A DNA stretch of 51,939 nucleotides from an uncultured bacterium (GCA_905233945.1 CAJOFY010000016.1:1-51939); one strand, 5' to 3'. Counted from the first letter of the stretch, positions 43,894-51,939 are shown. Notes: generated from the sequence alone by a model not told the origin. A program made the numbers and translations.

Positions 43894-43920
43894 TTTATAT
43901 GCACAAAAACATATAGTCAA
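43894..43920 (-). promoter_or_regulatory. groESL promoter
   Basis: On the minus strand TTGACT (43920-43915), a 15-base spacer, TATAAA (43899-43894). The spacer is short for sigma-70. Confidence 0.5.
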
Positions 43921-43924
43921 GGGT

Positions 43925-44184
43925 GAAAAATAAAATTTTTTTTAGGTCATCGAGCCAGTTAAAATGGGCGGGCGCTGACCTCACCCTTTTATCCACTCTC
44001 CATTTTTGGCGAGGGACTTTTGTCGGCTTGCAGTCGGCTCGACTGCAGTTTCATTGGTTTCAGAATCCGAAATATTTCAGTTTTGTTGAAAAAACTTTAC
44101 TTTTCACGCTTTTGCATATTGAAAAAACTTTACTTTTTGTAAAAATTGATGTTGAAATAACGGTGTTTTTTGAAGGAGGCCATG
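43925..44184. other. Intergenic upstream of the ATPase gene, with direct repeats
   Basis: TTGAAAAAACTTTACTTTT occurs twice, at 44086-44104 and 44119-44137, starts 33 bases apart. A perfect hairpin TGCAGTC-GGCTC-GACTGCA lies at 44029-44047. The repeats may be operators for the following gene. Confidence 0.65.
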
Positions 44185-45519
44185 ATGTTCAGACGTAAAG
44201 TTTATGACAAACTGATTAAGTGGAAACAGGAATACGCTGGCAGATATGCCTGCCTTTTGGAAGGTGCACGCCGTGTAGGCAAATCAACGATTGCGGAAAA
44301 TTTTGCCAAAAACGAGTATGATTCCTATATCAGAATCGATTTCGCCGACATTACGGAGGAAATGCTCGATGTTTTTCGTGACATCGCGAAACCCGATATA
44401 TTTTTTCTCCGTTTGCAGGCAGAAACCGGCATTACTCTCAAAAAAAGAAAATCCGTAATTATTTTTGATGAAATTCAACTGAATCCGAAAGTTCGTCAGG
44501 CAATCAAGTATCTTGTAAAAGACGGCCGTTACGACTATATTGAAACAGGCTCTCTCATTTCAATCAGAAAAAATGTGAAGGACATCGTAATTCCGTCGGA
44601 AGAACACAGAATCAAGGTCTATCCGATGGATTTTGAGGAATTTTCATGGGCCTTAGGCAAAGATCCTGATCCGCTTCGGCAGCTTTTCAAAGCTGAAATA
44701 CAGGCCGGAAACGCTCTCAATAGAAGCCTGATGCGTGATTTCAGAATATACATGGCGGTCGGAGGAATGCCGCAGGCAGTTGAGGCCTACATCAAAAGCA
44801 ACAACTTCAATCATGTTGACAGCGTGAAAAAAGAGATCATCGACCTTTATCTTGATGATTTGATGAAACTCGATCCGACAGGAAGACTTTCCGCAATATA
44901 CGACTCCGTTCCGAGCCAGCTCGCGCTGAAAAAAAAGCGTTTTATCGTCTCTTCGGCTACAGGAAAACAGAAAACCGGCAGGGATGACGAGCGTATTTTT
45001 GAACTCATCGATTCTAAAATGGTTATTCCTTGCTGGCATATCGCAAATCCGGGAACAACGCTTGCGCTGACAAAGGAAATTGACAAGTTCAAACTCTATC
45101 TTTCCGATACCGGGCTTTTTGTCACGATGATGATTGAGAAAGAACCGGAAAAAGCGGCAGATATTTACAAAAAGTTTTTAGGCGACAAACTTCCGGCAGA
45201 TTTAGGCTATCTCTACGAAAACGCGGCGGCGCAGATATTCGCCTCGCACGGCAAGGAACTCTACTATCACACATGGCGGAAAGAAAACAGCACACACAGT
45301 TACGAAATCGATTTTCTTCTTTCCAGCGGAAGCAAAATCGTCCCGGTGGAAGTGAAATCCTCCGAAACAAGAAACCACGAATCAATCGACAGATTTTCCG
45401 AAAAATACAAACAGTATGTCGGCAGACGATATCTTTTTTCCCAGAAAGATGTCGCTAGCGACGGCCAGTTGCAGCTGAAACCGATCTATATGCTGCCGTT
45501 TGCGGCGGAAGAGATATAA
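44185..45519 (+). CDS. AAA-type ATPase with DUF4143
   Basis: 444 aa. Walker A LLEGARRVGKST (about residue 25-35), Walker B VIIFDEIQLNPKVRQ (about 95), and a winged/PDDEXK-like C-terminal DUF4143 region (YENAAAQIFA, YEIDFLLSSGSKIVPVEVKSS; the D and E-x-K recall the restriction endonuclease fold). Typical lone accessory ATPases of unknown function. ATG 44185 is preferred because AAGGAGG ends 5 bases before it; ATG 44182 also possible. Confidence 0.85.
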   Translation: MFRRKVYDKLIKWKQEYAGRYACLLEGARRVGKSTIAENFAKNEYDSYIRIDFADITEEMLDVFRDIAKPDIFFLRLQAETGITLKKRKSVIIFDEIQLNPKVRQAIKYLVKDGRYDYIETGSLISIRKNVKDIVIPSEEHRIKVYPMDFEEFSWALGKDPDPLRQLFKAEIQAGNALNRSLMRDFRIYMAVGGMPQAVEAYIKSNNFNHVDSVKKEIIDLYLDDLMKLDPTGRLSAIYDSVPSQLALKKKRFIVSSATGKQKTGRDDERIFELIDSKMVIPCWHIANPGTTLALTKEIDKFKLYLSDTGLFVTMMIEKEPEKAADIYKKFLGDKLPADLGYLYENAAAQIFASHGKELYYHTWRKENSTHSYEIDFLLSSGSKIVPVEVKSSETRNHESIDRFSEKYKQYVGRRYLFSQKDVASDGQLQLKPIYMLPFAAEEI

Positions 45520-45528
45520 TAGTGTTTT

Positions 45529-45564
45529 CCGGTCATTGAGCGGAGCCGGAATGAACGAAGCCGG
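45529..45564. repeat. Dispersed CCGGTCATTGAGCG repeat, copy 1
   Basis: CCGGTCATTGAGCGGAGCCG followed by GAATGAACGAAGCCGG. Related to 46826-46855 and 47521-47549. Intergenic short repeat of the type seen widely in bacteria. Confidence 0.7.
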
Positions 45565-45588
45565 ACAGATTTCTGTCGCGGCAAAAAC

Positions 45589-45616
45589 TTGCTAATACTA
45601 CCAAACTTCCTAAAAT
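45589..45616 (+). promoter_or_regulatory. Candidate promoter for the DUF1566 protein gene
   Basis: TTGCTA (45589-45594), a 16-base spacer, TAAAAT (45611-45616). Confidence 0.45.
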
Positions 45617-45656
45617 AATACGTTTTTTTTGAATGAATCGTTTCTTTGAGGTTGAA

Positions 45657-46778
45657 ATGAGAAAAATCATTGTTTTCTTTTTGGTTCTGGCTGTTTTCGG
45701 CACAAATTTCACTCTTTTTGCCGATGATGATGACAAGCAGAAACTTGCCGTTATGGAATTCGAGGATCAGAGCGGCAAACTTTCAAAAAAAATGCTTTCG
45801 AGTGCGACTGAATACATCCGCGGCGCATTTGTCAGCACAAACAAGTATGTCGTTATAGCGAAAGAGCGGCAGGAAAAGGAGATGATCAAGGAGATGAAAA
45901 AGGAATCCTACAAAAGCTGCAACGACAAAAACTGCCAGATTCCGCTGGGACAGGCACTTTCGGCAGACACGATTCTTAGGACGACAATCACGTTTTTCGG
46001 AGGAACCTACACGATTACATCGGAACTCATCGACCTTGAAAAAGAGGCGACTATTATCGGTGCAACGCAGAAATTCAACGGATCTGAGCAGAAGCTCATG
46101 GATGCACTTGACAAGATTGTTCTCCAGATTACCGGCAAGGAAAAACCAAAAAATATGTCAGAAAATTCAAAGGATTCGAAAGCATGTGAATATGCAAGAA
46201 GCGACAAATCACTTGAAACTTGGAATGAATATCTTGAATCTTTTCCAAACGGCGAATGCTCTTTTGAAGCAAAACAGCAGATTAAGAAATTGACAAAAGA
46301 AAATGGAAAAAAAGAACAAAAAACGGAATCGAAAGAAAAAGTTCAAAAAATTGCGAATCTTATTTGGTCTCAACGTTATCCTAAAGAAATGAACTGGTAT
46401 GAGGCACAACAATACTGCGAAAATCTTTCTGAAGGCGGTTTTAGTGACTGGAGACTGCCGAATATTGATGAATTGAGGTCGCTTATAAAAGATAGGAAAA
46501 CTGTTACAGGTGGAGTTTGCAAAGTAAGCGATAAAACTGCTTGTTTGACAGAAAATTGTTGGAGTTTTGAAACATGTGGCGAATCATGTGATCGTAATTG
46601 GAACTGCACTGGTTATACGGACGGCAGATACAGCAAATTGGTCGACGGTAATGTTTGGCTTTGGTCGTCTTCTAGCCGCTCTGATTACCAAGGTCATGCA
46701 TGGGGCGTGTATTTCTATAATGGACTTATAAATGTTCATAATAAATCGGACTATAGCTCTGTTCGTTGTGTGAGGTAG
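45657..46778 (+). CDS. Exported protein with CsgG-like N-terminal region and DUF1566 C terminus
   Basis: 373 aa. Signal peptide MRKIIVFFLVLAVFGTNFTLFA. Residues about 25-160 (LAVMEFEDQSGKLSKKMLSSATEYI, YVVIAKERQEKEMIKEM, DTILRTTITFFGGTYTITSELID) resemble the FlgO/CsgG-like region of exported proteins that act at the outer membrane. A Lys/Glu linker follows, then one DUF1566 domain (DWRLPNIDELRSLIKD, AWGVYFYNG) ending VRCVR-TAG. The start at 45657 follows a GAGG site; an ATG at 45633 would spoil the signal peptide. Its 3' end matches that of the first locus in this window. No lipobox Cys is seen. Confidence 0.78.
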   Translation: MRKIIVFFLVLAVFGTNFTLFADDDDKQKLAVMEFEDQSGKLSKKMLSSATEYIRGAFVSTNKYVVIAKERQEKEMIKEMKKESYKSCNDKNCQIPLGQALSADTILRTTITFFGGTYTITSELIDLEKEATIIGATQKFNGSEQKLMDALDKIVLQITGKEKPKNMSENSKDSKACEYARSDKSLETWNEYLESFPNGECSFEAKQQIKKLTKENGKKEQKTESKEKVQKIANLIWSQRYPKEMNWYEAQQYCENLSEGGFSDWRLPNIDELRSLIKDRKTVTGGVCKVSDKTACLTENCWSFETCGESCDRNWNCTGYTDGRYSKLVDGNVWLWSSSSRSDYQGHAWGVYFYNGLINVHNKSDYSSVRCVR

Positions 46779-46855
46779 TGCTTCGACTCCTTCGACAAGC
46801 TCAGGAACCGTCTCAGCAACCGTTTCCGGTCATTGAGCGCAGTCGAAATGAGCGG
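46779..46855. repeat. Dispersed repeat pair, copy 2
   Basis: CTTCGACTCCTTCGACAAGC-type half (46781-46810) and the CCGGTCATTGAGCGCAGTCG half (46826-46855), forming a partly self-complementary unit. Confidence 0.65.
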
Positions 46856-46864
46856 CAGGTTTTG

Positions 46865-47291
46865 TTATTCGATTTTCTTATTTTCGTGTTCTTTTTCGAT
46901 CTGTTTCACGCTTTTTTCAGGTGTCGGCAGATCTTCCGGCATCGTGCCTCCGAGTTCTGAGATTGTCTGGCGGACTTTTTTGCCGACTTCAAAGTGGGTT
47001 TTGTTTGCTCGATAGATAGCAGGCATAACGCGAAAGCATGAAATCTTCGATAGTGCGAGTTCCGCCTTTTGGCATTTCCGATGATTTGCCAACCTCGGCA
47101 AAATGTTCATTGACATCGTGTCCACTGTTTTGGCAAGCTGTTTTTGCTCGTTCAATTGCATCGGCAAAACGCCGCCACTGGGCATACTCCAGCAACGGCT
47201 GCAACTCCCTTGCATACCAGAATTCCTGCCCGAATTCGTTGATGTGTTTAATGTTTTCAAACAAATTTTCGTCGTACTTCACAAGATCCAT
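46865..47291 (-). pseudogene. dinD remnant (DNA-damage-inducible protein D)
   Basis: The first 95 residues from ATG 47291 match DinD (HINEFGQEFWYARELQPLLEY, VGKGGTRTIEDFMLSRYACYL-like end) and then stop at 46989. In another frame the C-terminal end of DinD continues (EVGKKVRQTISELGGTMPEDLPTPEKSVKQIEK) to 46865. The middle, about half of the usual 280 residues, is missing and the frames differ, so the gene is broken. Confidence 0.82.
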
Positions 47292-47520
47292 TTTTTCCCT
47301 CCATCTTATGGTTTTGCAAATTTTAATTTTTGTATTCTTGATGAATAATAAAATAAAATTACGAATAAATATATTGCAGTTTTTACAAATATCAATAAAA
47401 ATTTTTTTTCAAATACAAAAATATAGAATGTGTTTCATGCATTTATTAATCTTTAAATTTTAACAAGCATTCCCTATAAGCAGACAAAAAAGTGAGATGC
47501 TGCAACCGGAAACCTTCTTA

Positions 47521-47549
47521 CGGTCATTGAGCAGAGTCGAAATGATCGG
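47521..47549. repeat. Dispersed CGGTCATTGAGC repeat, copy 3
   Basis: CGGTCATTGAGCAGAGTCGA followed by AATGATCGG; see 45529 and 46826. Confidence 0.7.
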
Positions 47550-47569
47550 AAATCTATTTCGCTACGGAT

Positions 47570-47597
47570 TTGACTAAATTCTGAGTATCGGTAGAAT
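47570..47597 (+). promoter_or_regulatory. gpsA promoter
   Basis: TTGACT (47570-47575), a 16-base spacer, TAGAAT (47592-47597), 30 bases before the start codon. Confidence 0.65.
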
Positions 47598-47627
47598 TTC
47601 GGGTTTTTTGTTAGGAGGTAATTTATT

Positions 47628-48653
47628 ATGGTAAAAATAGGTGTTGTATCGGCTGGAAGCTGGGGCACGGCGCTGGCCGGAATGCTTGCTGAAAAACAGT
47701 ATGAAACCGTTATCTGGGCGCGTGAGCCTGAAATCGTCGAATCAATAAATTCGGAACACGAAAATAAACTTTTTCTTCCGGGAATAAAACTTCATGAATC
47801 TTTGAAGGCTGTTGCCGACATAAAAGATGCAGTTATCGGCAAGGATCTTGTCGTCATTGCGACTCCGGCGCAGCACATCAGGAAGTCGATCGAGCAGATT
47901 TCTTCAATGATTTCAGAGAAAACTTTTATAGTTCTGGCTTCGAAGGGAATCGAAAATTCGACGCTTAAAATGATGTATCAGATCGCCGAGGAGATCCTTC
48001 CGCCGGCTCTCTACAAAAATATTTTTGTTATCTCAGGGCCGACTTTCGCCCGCGAACTTGCGATGAAAATGCCGACATGCGCAGTCGTTGCAGGCAAAAA
48101 CTCCGAGGATATCGGCAAAATCCAGAATTTTTTCAATTCGCCGTATATGAGAATTTACACTTCGAGAGATGTCGTCGGAGTCGAACTCGGAGGTTCTCTG
48201 AAAAACGTTTTTGCCGTCGCGATCGGTGTTCTCGAAGGGCTTAAAATGGGGAAAAATACGCAGGCTGCTGTCATCACGCGCTCTATTGCCGAAATGACGC
48301 GGCTCGTAATTGCGATGGGCGGAAACCCGAGGACCATTGCGGGACTCAGCGGAGTAGGCGACCTTGTTCTTACCTGCACGGGAGACCTCAGCCGGAACAG
48401 ACAGGTAGGTATCAGGCTCGGTCAGGGCGAGAAAATAAAGGACATTCTCGATTCGATGATCATGGTTGCCGAAGGTGTTCCGACGACCGCTTCAGCACAC
48501 GATCTCGCGGCAAAAATGAATGTCGAAATGCCGATTACGGAAACGCTTTATGACGTGCTTTACAACGGTGCCGATATTAAGGAATCTATTACAAAACTGA
48601 TGTCGAGAAGCCTTAAAGACGAGCTTCTTTCATACGGGGGAGAAAATGATTAG
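47628..48653 (+). CDS. gpsA: Glycerol-3-phosphate dehydrogenase [NAD(P)+]
   Basis: 341 aa. Reduces dihydroxyacetone phosphate to sn-glycerol 3-phosphate for phospholipids. Rossmann start GVVSAGSWGTALAGMLAE (the usual GxGxxG reads SAGSWG, as normal for GpsA). ATPAQHIR, SKGIENSTLKM, the catalytic Lys region VELGGSLKNVFAVAIGVLEGL, and GLSGVGDLVLTCTGDLSRNR are all present. AGGAGG precedes the ATG. Overlaps dapB by 8 bases. Confidence 0.96.
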   Translation: MVKIGVVSAGSWGTALAGMLAEKQYETVIWAREPEIVESINSEHENKLFLPGIKLHESLKAVADIKDAVIGKDLVVIATPAQHIRKSIEQISSMISEKTFIVLASKGIENSTLKMMYQIAEEILPPALYKNIFVISGPTFARELAMKMPTCAVVAGKNSEDIGKIQNFFNSPYMRIYTSRDVVGVELGGSLKNVFAVAIGVLEGLKMGKNTQAAVITRSIAEMTRLVIAMGGNPRTIAGLSGVGDLVLTCTGDLSRNRQVGIRLGQGEKIKDILDSMIMVAEGVPTTASAHDLAAKMNVEMPITETLYDVLYNGADIKESITKLMSRSLKDELLSYGGEND

Positions 48654-49389
48654 GATACTTCTCAGCGGCGCTGCCGGCAGAATGGGAAAGGCTATAACCG
48701 AAACGGCAGAAAACTATCCCGACATAAAAATCACTCATAAAGTCGATGTCGTGCAAGGTTTTGAAAATATTGATGAAATTAAAGGTGATGATGTTGATGT
48801 CACAGTCGATTTAAGTTCCCGCGAAGGCTTCAAAAAGGCTCTTGACTGGGCTCAAAATCACGAAAAACCGCTTGTGGTCGGAACGACAGGGCTCACTGAC
48901 GATGACCACGCCGCAATAGACAAGGCGGCAAAGGAAATCCCAGTGCTTCAGGCATCGAACCTGAGCAAAGGCGTCAACATAATGTTCGAAATCCTCCGTA
49001 CAGCGGCGGCTCTTACTCATGACGCAGACATTGAAATTGTCGAGATGCATCACAACAAAAAGAAGGATGCTCCGAGCGGAACCGCTCTCGAAATGGGCAG
49101 AATAATATCAGAAATCCAGGCAGAACGCGCTTTGGAAAGGCGTGACGGAAGAAGCGGAATGGTCGGAGCAAGAACTGCCAACGAAATCGGTTACCACGCT
49201 CTCCGCTGCGGAGACGTTGTCGGCGAACATACCGCGGTTTTCGGTTTTGCAGGCGAAAGAATAGAGATTTCGCACAAATCAGGAAGCCGCTCGGTTCTTG
49301 CTGAAGGTGCTTTGAGTGCGGCTCGTTTCCTTTGCGGAAAAAAGCCTGGAAGATATTCGATGCGTGATGTTATAAAGACGGAGAAATAA
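48646..49389 (+). CDS. dapB: 4-hydroxy-tetrahydrodipicolinate reductase
   Basis: 247 aa. Lysine/diaminopimelate pathway. N-terminal NAD(P) site ILLSGAAGRMGKAI, VVGTTGL, ASNLSKGVNIMF, and the substrate-binding EIVEMHHNKKKDAPSGTAL with the conserved His-His and Lys. Complete. Translationally coupled to gpsA. Confidence 0.96.
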   Translation: MIRILLSGAAGRMGKAITETAENYPDIKITHKVDVVQGFENIDEIKGDDVDVTVDLSSREGFKKALDWAQNHEKPLVVGTTGLTDDDHAAIDKAAKEIPVLQASNLSKGVNIMFEILRTAAALTHDADIEIVEMHHNKKKDAPSGTALEMGRIISEIQAERALERRDGRSGMVGARTANEIGYHALRCGDVVGEHTAVFGFAGERIEISHKSGSRSVLAEGALSAARFLCGKKPGRYSMRDVIKTEK

Positions 49390-49392
49390 AAA

Positions 49393-49731
49393 TTGGAAAA
49401 CAATATCCGGATAGAATACAAAAAATTCTCAAGTTTTCTTAAAGACTGCATTAAAAGTTTCAGCCGCGGCTATCTTTTTCTGATTTCCGATGAAGAACAC
49501 CAGCTAGGCGAAACCTTCTCTTTTTCAATCAAAGTCGAAGGTGTCGGAGAAACGCTTTCTGCCGCCGGAAAAGTGATTTTTTCAGGTACAAACGATGCCG
49601 GTGAAAAGGGGATGGGGCTTGAGTTTTCGTTTGATGAAGAAAGCAGAAAATTCATCGCAGGAAATTTGAAGGAGTCTGTCATCTCCAAATACGGCGATGT
49701 CTGGGGAAGGAAACTTTCAGAATTATTTTAA
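49393..49731 (+). CDS. Small PilZ-like protein
   Basis: 112 aa, TTG start with GGAG upstream, 3 bases after dapB. YLFLISDEEHQLGETFSFSIKV, VGETLSAAGKVIFSG and KGMGLEFSF follow the beta-barrel pattern of the PilZ variants of the TIGR02266 type common in Myxococcota. The RxxxR c-di-GMP motif is not evident, so binding of the nucleotide is doubtful. Confidence 0.6.
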   Translation: MENNIRIEYKKFSSFLKDCIKSFSRGYLFLISDEEHQLGETFSFSIKVEGVGETLSAAGKVIFSGTNDAGEKGMGLEFSFDEESRKFIAGNLKESVISKYGDVWGRKLSELF

Positions 49732-49743
49732 CTATGGGTAGAA

Positions 49744-50922
49744 ATGATGAAAGGAACTTACTGCGTTCTTGACGATGAAAAGGATTTTCTGACTGTCGCT
49801 GCCGGTGAACTGAAAAAATTCCTGCCGGATATGAACGGTATTTTTACAACTGATTCCGATGAAGCGATTGATCTGGCCGGAAATGACAAACCGGTCATTT
49901 TCATAATAGACATTGTTCTCGGCGGAAAAACCGGAATGGAAATCTATCAAAGAATTTCGGCAGTTTCCAAAAAAGTGAGAGTTATTTTCATTACCGGCGA
50001 CGAAAATTTTGTCAATGACGAAAATATCAGAAACCAGATCCTGCTCGAAGGTTCCATAGACCTTATGGAAAAACCGATAAAATGGCACGAACTTGCGATA
50101 AAAGTGAAGAACAACATGCAGCTTCTCCTTTATCAGTGCGATCTTGAAAACATTGTCGCCGAGCGCACACAGCAGCTTATTCACGCAGACAGGCTTGCTA
50201 CGGTCGGAACGATGATAAGTTCGATTGTTCACGAAATAAACTCACCTCTCACGTTTATCAAGGCCAATCAGGAAATGTGCAGATATGCATATGAAAACGT
50301 CAAGAAAGCAGCTTCGCACGAGGAGGTCGTTTCAATATTCGAGCGTCTGATTGTGCCGAGTGTCGACGAGTCTCTGAAGGGAATTGAGCGGATTGAGGAT
50401 CTGCTTAACTCGTTCAGGCGTTTCTACAAGCGCGACGATACGGTAAGCGAGGTCAATTTTGCCGATCTTTTTGCAGAAGTTAAAAACCTTACTGCTTACA
50501 ACATGAGGCGCGGAAACATAAATTTTACAACCGAAATCGCCAAAGGCGCACCGAAAAAGATAGTCTGCAAAAAACAGGAACTGATTCAGGTTATTACGAA
50601 TATTGTCAACAATGCCGTCGATGCTTTCGAGGAAAGTGCCGGAATCGTGAAAAAGGAGCTGAAAATAGTTGTTTCCGGCACAGATTCCATGGCGAACATA
50701 GTTGTTTCCAACAATGGTCCCGAGATTCCGAAATATGTTATGGAACGGATATTCGAACCGTTTTTCACCACGAAAAAAGCTGAGAAGGGAACCGGACTAG
50801 GACTTTCGATTTCAAAGCAGATACTCAAATTCATGGGCGGCACGATGTATGTCGAGAACAAAAGCGCAAAACATCCGACAGTCGATTTTATCATAACGAT
50901 TCCAATAACTTATAATGCGTAG
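49744..50922 (+). CDS. Receiver domain fused to a histidine kinase
   Basis: 392 aa, soluble. Residues 1-125: response regulator receiver (CVLDDEKDF, phospho-acceptor Asp56 in FIIDIVLGGKTG, Lys in LMEKPI). A coiled coil follows with the HisKA phospho-His in SIVHEINSPLTF (H163). The HATPase domain shows NIVNNAVDAFE (N box), FEPFFTTKKAEKGTGLGLSI (F and G boxes). No sensor or membrane region, so input must come by phosphorylation of the receiver or by a partner. Preceded by the PilZ-like gene, possibly the same operon. Confidence 0.9.
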   Translation: MMKGTYCVLDDEKDFLTVAAGELKKFLPDMNGIFTTDSDEAIDLAGNDKPVIFIIDIVLGGKTGMEIYQRISAVSKKVRVIFITGDENFVNDENIRNQILLEGSIDLMEKPIKWHELAIKVKNNMQLLLYQCDLENIVAERTQQLIHADRLATVGTMISSIVHEINSPLTFIKANQEMCRYAYENVKKAASHEEVVSIFERLIVPSVDESLKGIERIEDLLNSFRRFYKRDDTVSEVNFADLFAEVKNLTAYNMRRGNINFTTEIAKGAPKKIVCKKQELIQVITNIVNNAVDAFEESAGIVKKELKIVVSGTDSMANIVVSNNGPEIPKYVMERIFEPFFTTKKAEKGTGLGLSISKQILKFMGGTMYVENKSAKHPTVDFIITIPITYNA

Positions 50923-50931
50923 AGAGGCAGT

Positions 50932-51669
50932 ATGAACATTGAAGCAATCATCCTTGCAGCAGGCAAGGGAACAAGAATGAAATCCGATCTTCCAAAGGTT
51001 ATGCACAATGTGGCTGGAAAGCCGATGATCGCATGGATTATCGAAGCGCTGAAACCGGTCTGCAATGTGCTTAATGTCGTAACAGGCCACGGAAGAAACA
51101 TCGTTGAAGACTACATTTCCCAAAACTTTCCTGAAGTGAAATTTTCGTTTCAGGCAGTTCAGAACGGTACCGGCGGCGCAGTCAGAGCGGCTATACCGAA
51201 TGTTTCGGGAAATATTGACGCAGTTCTTATCTGCAACGGCGATATTCCGCTTGTAAAAACAGAAACTTTTGAGAGAGCAGTCAAATTTTTTGAAGAAAGC
51301 GGTTCTGATTTGCTTTTAGTAAGCACGATTCTTGATGATGCAGGTCAGTACGGAAGGATAGAGCGTAAAGAAAACGGTGATGTTGCAGGAATAGTCGAAT
51401 TTTTTGACGCCGATGAAATGCAGCTGAAATTGAAAGAGATAAATGTCGGAATTTATTTAGTAAAAAAGCCATTTCTTATTGAAGCTATCTATAAACTCAA
51501 AGACAACAACGCGAAACGTGAATACTACCTTACCGACATTGTAAAAATTGCGGTGAACATGCACAAGAAAGTTACTGCTTATGTAGAAAAAGATTATACT
51601 TCTCTTGCAGGCATAAACAACAAGGAAGAGCTTGCTTCAGCAGAAAAAGTTCTTGCCGGTCGCATATAA
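50932..51669 (+). CDS. GlmU-type nucleotidyltransferase (N-terminal domain only)
   Basis: 245 aa. Matches the uridylyltransferase half of GlmU: AIILAAGKGTRMKSDLPKVMH, QNGTGGAVRAA, CNGDIPLV, YGRIERKENGDVAGIVEF, and EINVGIYLVKK. It would make UDP-GlcNAc from GlcNAc-1-P, or a related sugar nucleotide. The left-handed beta-helix acetyltransferase half of GlmU (about 200 residues) is absent; the gene ends cleanly, so the acetyl step must be done elsewhere. Starts 9 bases after the kinase gene. Confidence 0.85.
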   Translation: MNIEAIILAAGKGTRMKSDLPKVMHNVAGKPMIAWIIEALKPVCNVLNVVTGHGRNIVEDYISQNFPEVKFSFQAVQNGTGGAVRAAIPNVSGNIDAVLICNGDIPLVKTETFERAVKFFEESGSDLLLVSTILDDAGQYGRIERKENGDVAGIVEFFDADEMQLKLKEINVGIYLVKKPFLIEAIYKLKDNNAKREYYLTDIVKIAVNMHKKVTAYVEKDYTSLAGINNKEELASAEKVLAGRI

Positions 51670-51673
51670 AACC

Positions 51674-51939
51674 ATGTATCTTTCTGACACAATTCAAGTC
51701 GTTGAATTTCTTGATAAATTCGCAAGTAATTCTCTTGTTACAGCTGTTTATAAATCGCGCGGCGGAACATTGATCAAACTTTACGGATCGCCTGAAATTT
51801 CAGGTTTTTTCTTCCATTTGAAGGATAAAATCATAATTCCGGTAAAAAATCTTTCCGCTTTCCCGAAAGAGCTGCTTTCGAGACTTGAAGAAGGGCTCAG
51901 AAGCAATTTTTTCGGCAAAATAACAGCCTTTTCCGTGAT
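51674..51939 (+). CDS. Partial gene of unknown function, runs off the window
   Basis: ATG at 51674, 4 bases after the GlmU-type gene, and open to the end (88 codons). MYLSDTIQVVEFLDKFASNS and later IIPVKNLSAFPKELLSRLEE. It may belong to the DUF4388-like or another regulatory group but I do not recognise it. No strong ribosome site; translational coupling is likely. Confidence 0.6.
   Translation, partial: MYLSDTIQVVEFLDKFASNSLVTAVYKSRGGTLIKLYGSPEISGFFFHLKDKIIIPVKNLSAFPKELLSRLEEGLRSNFFGKITAFSV

Larger units (their letters stand above)
47292..47627. other. Intergenic between dinD remnant and gpsA
   Basis: Very AT-rich up to about 47465; then copy 3 of the CGGTCATTGAGC repeat (47521-47549) and the gpsA promoter. 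No gene seen. Confidence 0.6.

Noticed and set aside
43825-43925. CIRCE element for groESL
   Set aside because: No TTAGCACTC-N9-GAGTGCTAA; only an unrelated CGGGAA palindrome is present.

Overview
The window looks like chromosomal DNA of a Gram-negative, probably free-living or gut/sediment-type bacterium. Many proteins have lipoprotein signals, long Asp/Ser/Gly-rich linkers, small Cys-rich modules (CGNG..EICD and GK.CG.DGCGG types) and DUF1566 domains. That mix is familiar from Myxococcota/Deltaproteobacteria-like lineages. This is an inference from protein style; no rRNA gene is present to settle it, and I see no tRNA gene.

Layout. (1) 1-2104: the end of a large surface protein with EGF-like and DUF1566 domains, followed in frame after one TAG by a second, start-less DUF1566 cassette. 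(2) 2105-2649: a gene-free stretch with two families of short direct repeats. (3) 2650-23370: mostly housekeeping genes. These are homocysteine methyltransferase and a tandem ThyX; a lipoprotein; TrkA and a CPA1 antiporter; a carboxyltransferase and a J-domain protein; a divergent DUF1566 lipoprotein / subtilase pair; an RRM protein with an attenuator-like leader; and a run of Yip1-like, ispF, membrane, TMTC-like and U32 genes. (4) 23382-41723: a thiamine-thiazole locus that appears split. A truncated thiG fused to a truncated lipoprotein gene, then thiS-thiF-amidohydrolase, lie to the left; intact thiG-thiH lies to the right. Between them is a roughly 13.7 kb accessory island. It holds three YhcG/DUF1016 nuclease genes (one internally deleted), an ORF6N protein, a DUF3800 protein, many palindromic and dispersed repeats, and a complete type II-A CRISPR-Cas system: cas9, cas1, cas2, csn2, a 13-repeat array and a divergent tracrRNA. 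(5) 41796-51939: groESL, a DUF4143 ATPase, a DUF1566 protein, a dinD remnant, gpsA-dapB, a PilZ-like protein, a receiver-kinase, a GlmU-type nucleotidyltransferase and a partial gene.

Functional picture. Thiazole synthesis needs ThiS, ThiF, ThiG and ThiH, and all four are present, although the operon is interrupted by the defence island. The tracrRNA can be folded on the CRISPR repeat to give the same bulged duplex as the Streptococcus pyogenes system, so the Cas9 locus looks functional.

The most unusual signal is a set of perfect inverted repeats placed inside coding sequences. One lies at the equivalent position in each of the three DUF1016 genes, and another lies in the ORF6N gene. Related palindromes with co-varying arms also stand alone in the intergenic DNA of the island. 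A candidate small RNA with its own promoter and terminator lies beside the tracrRNA.
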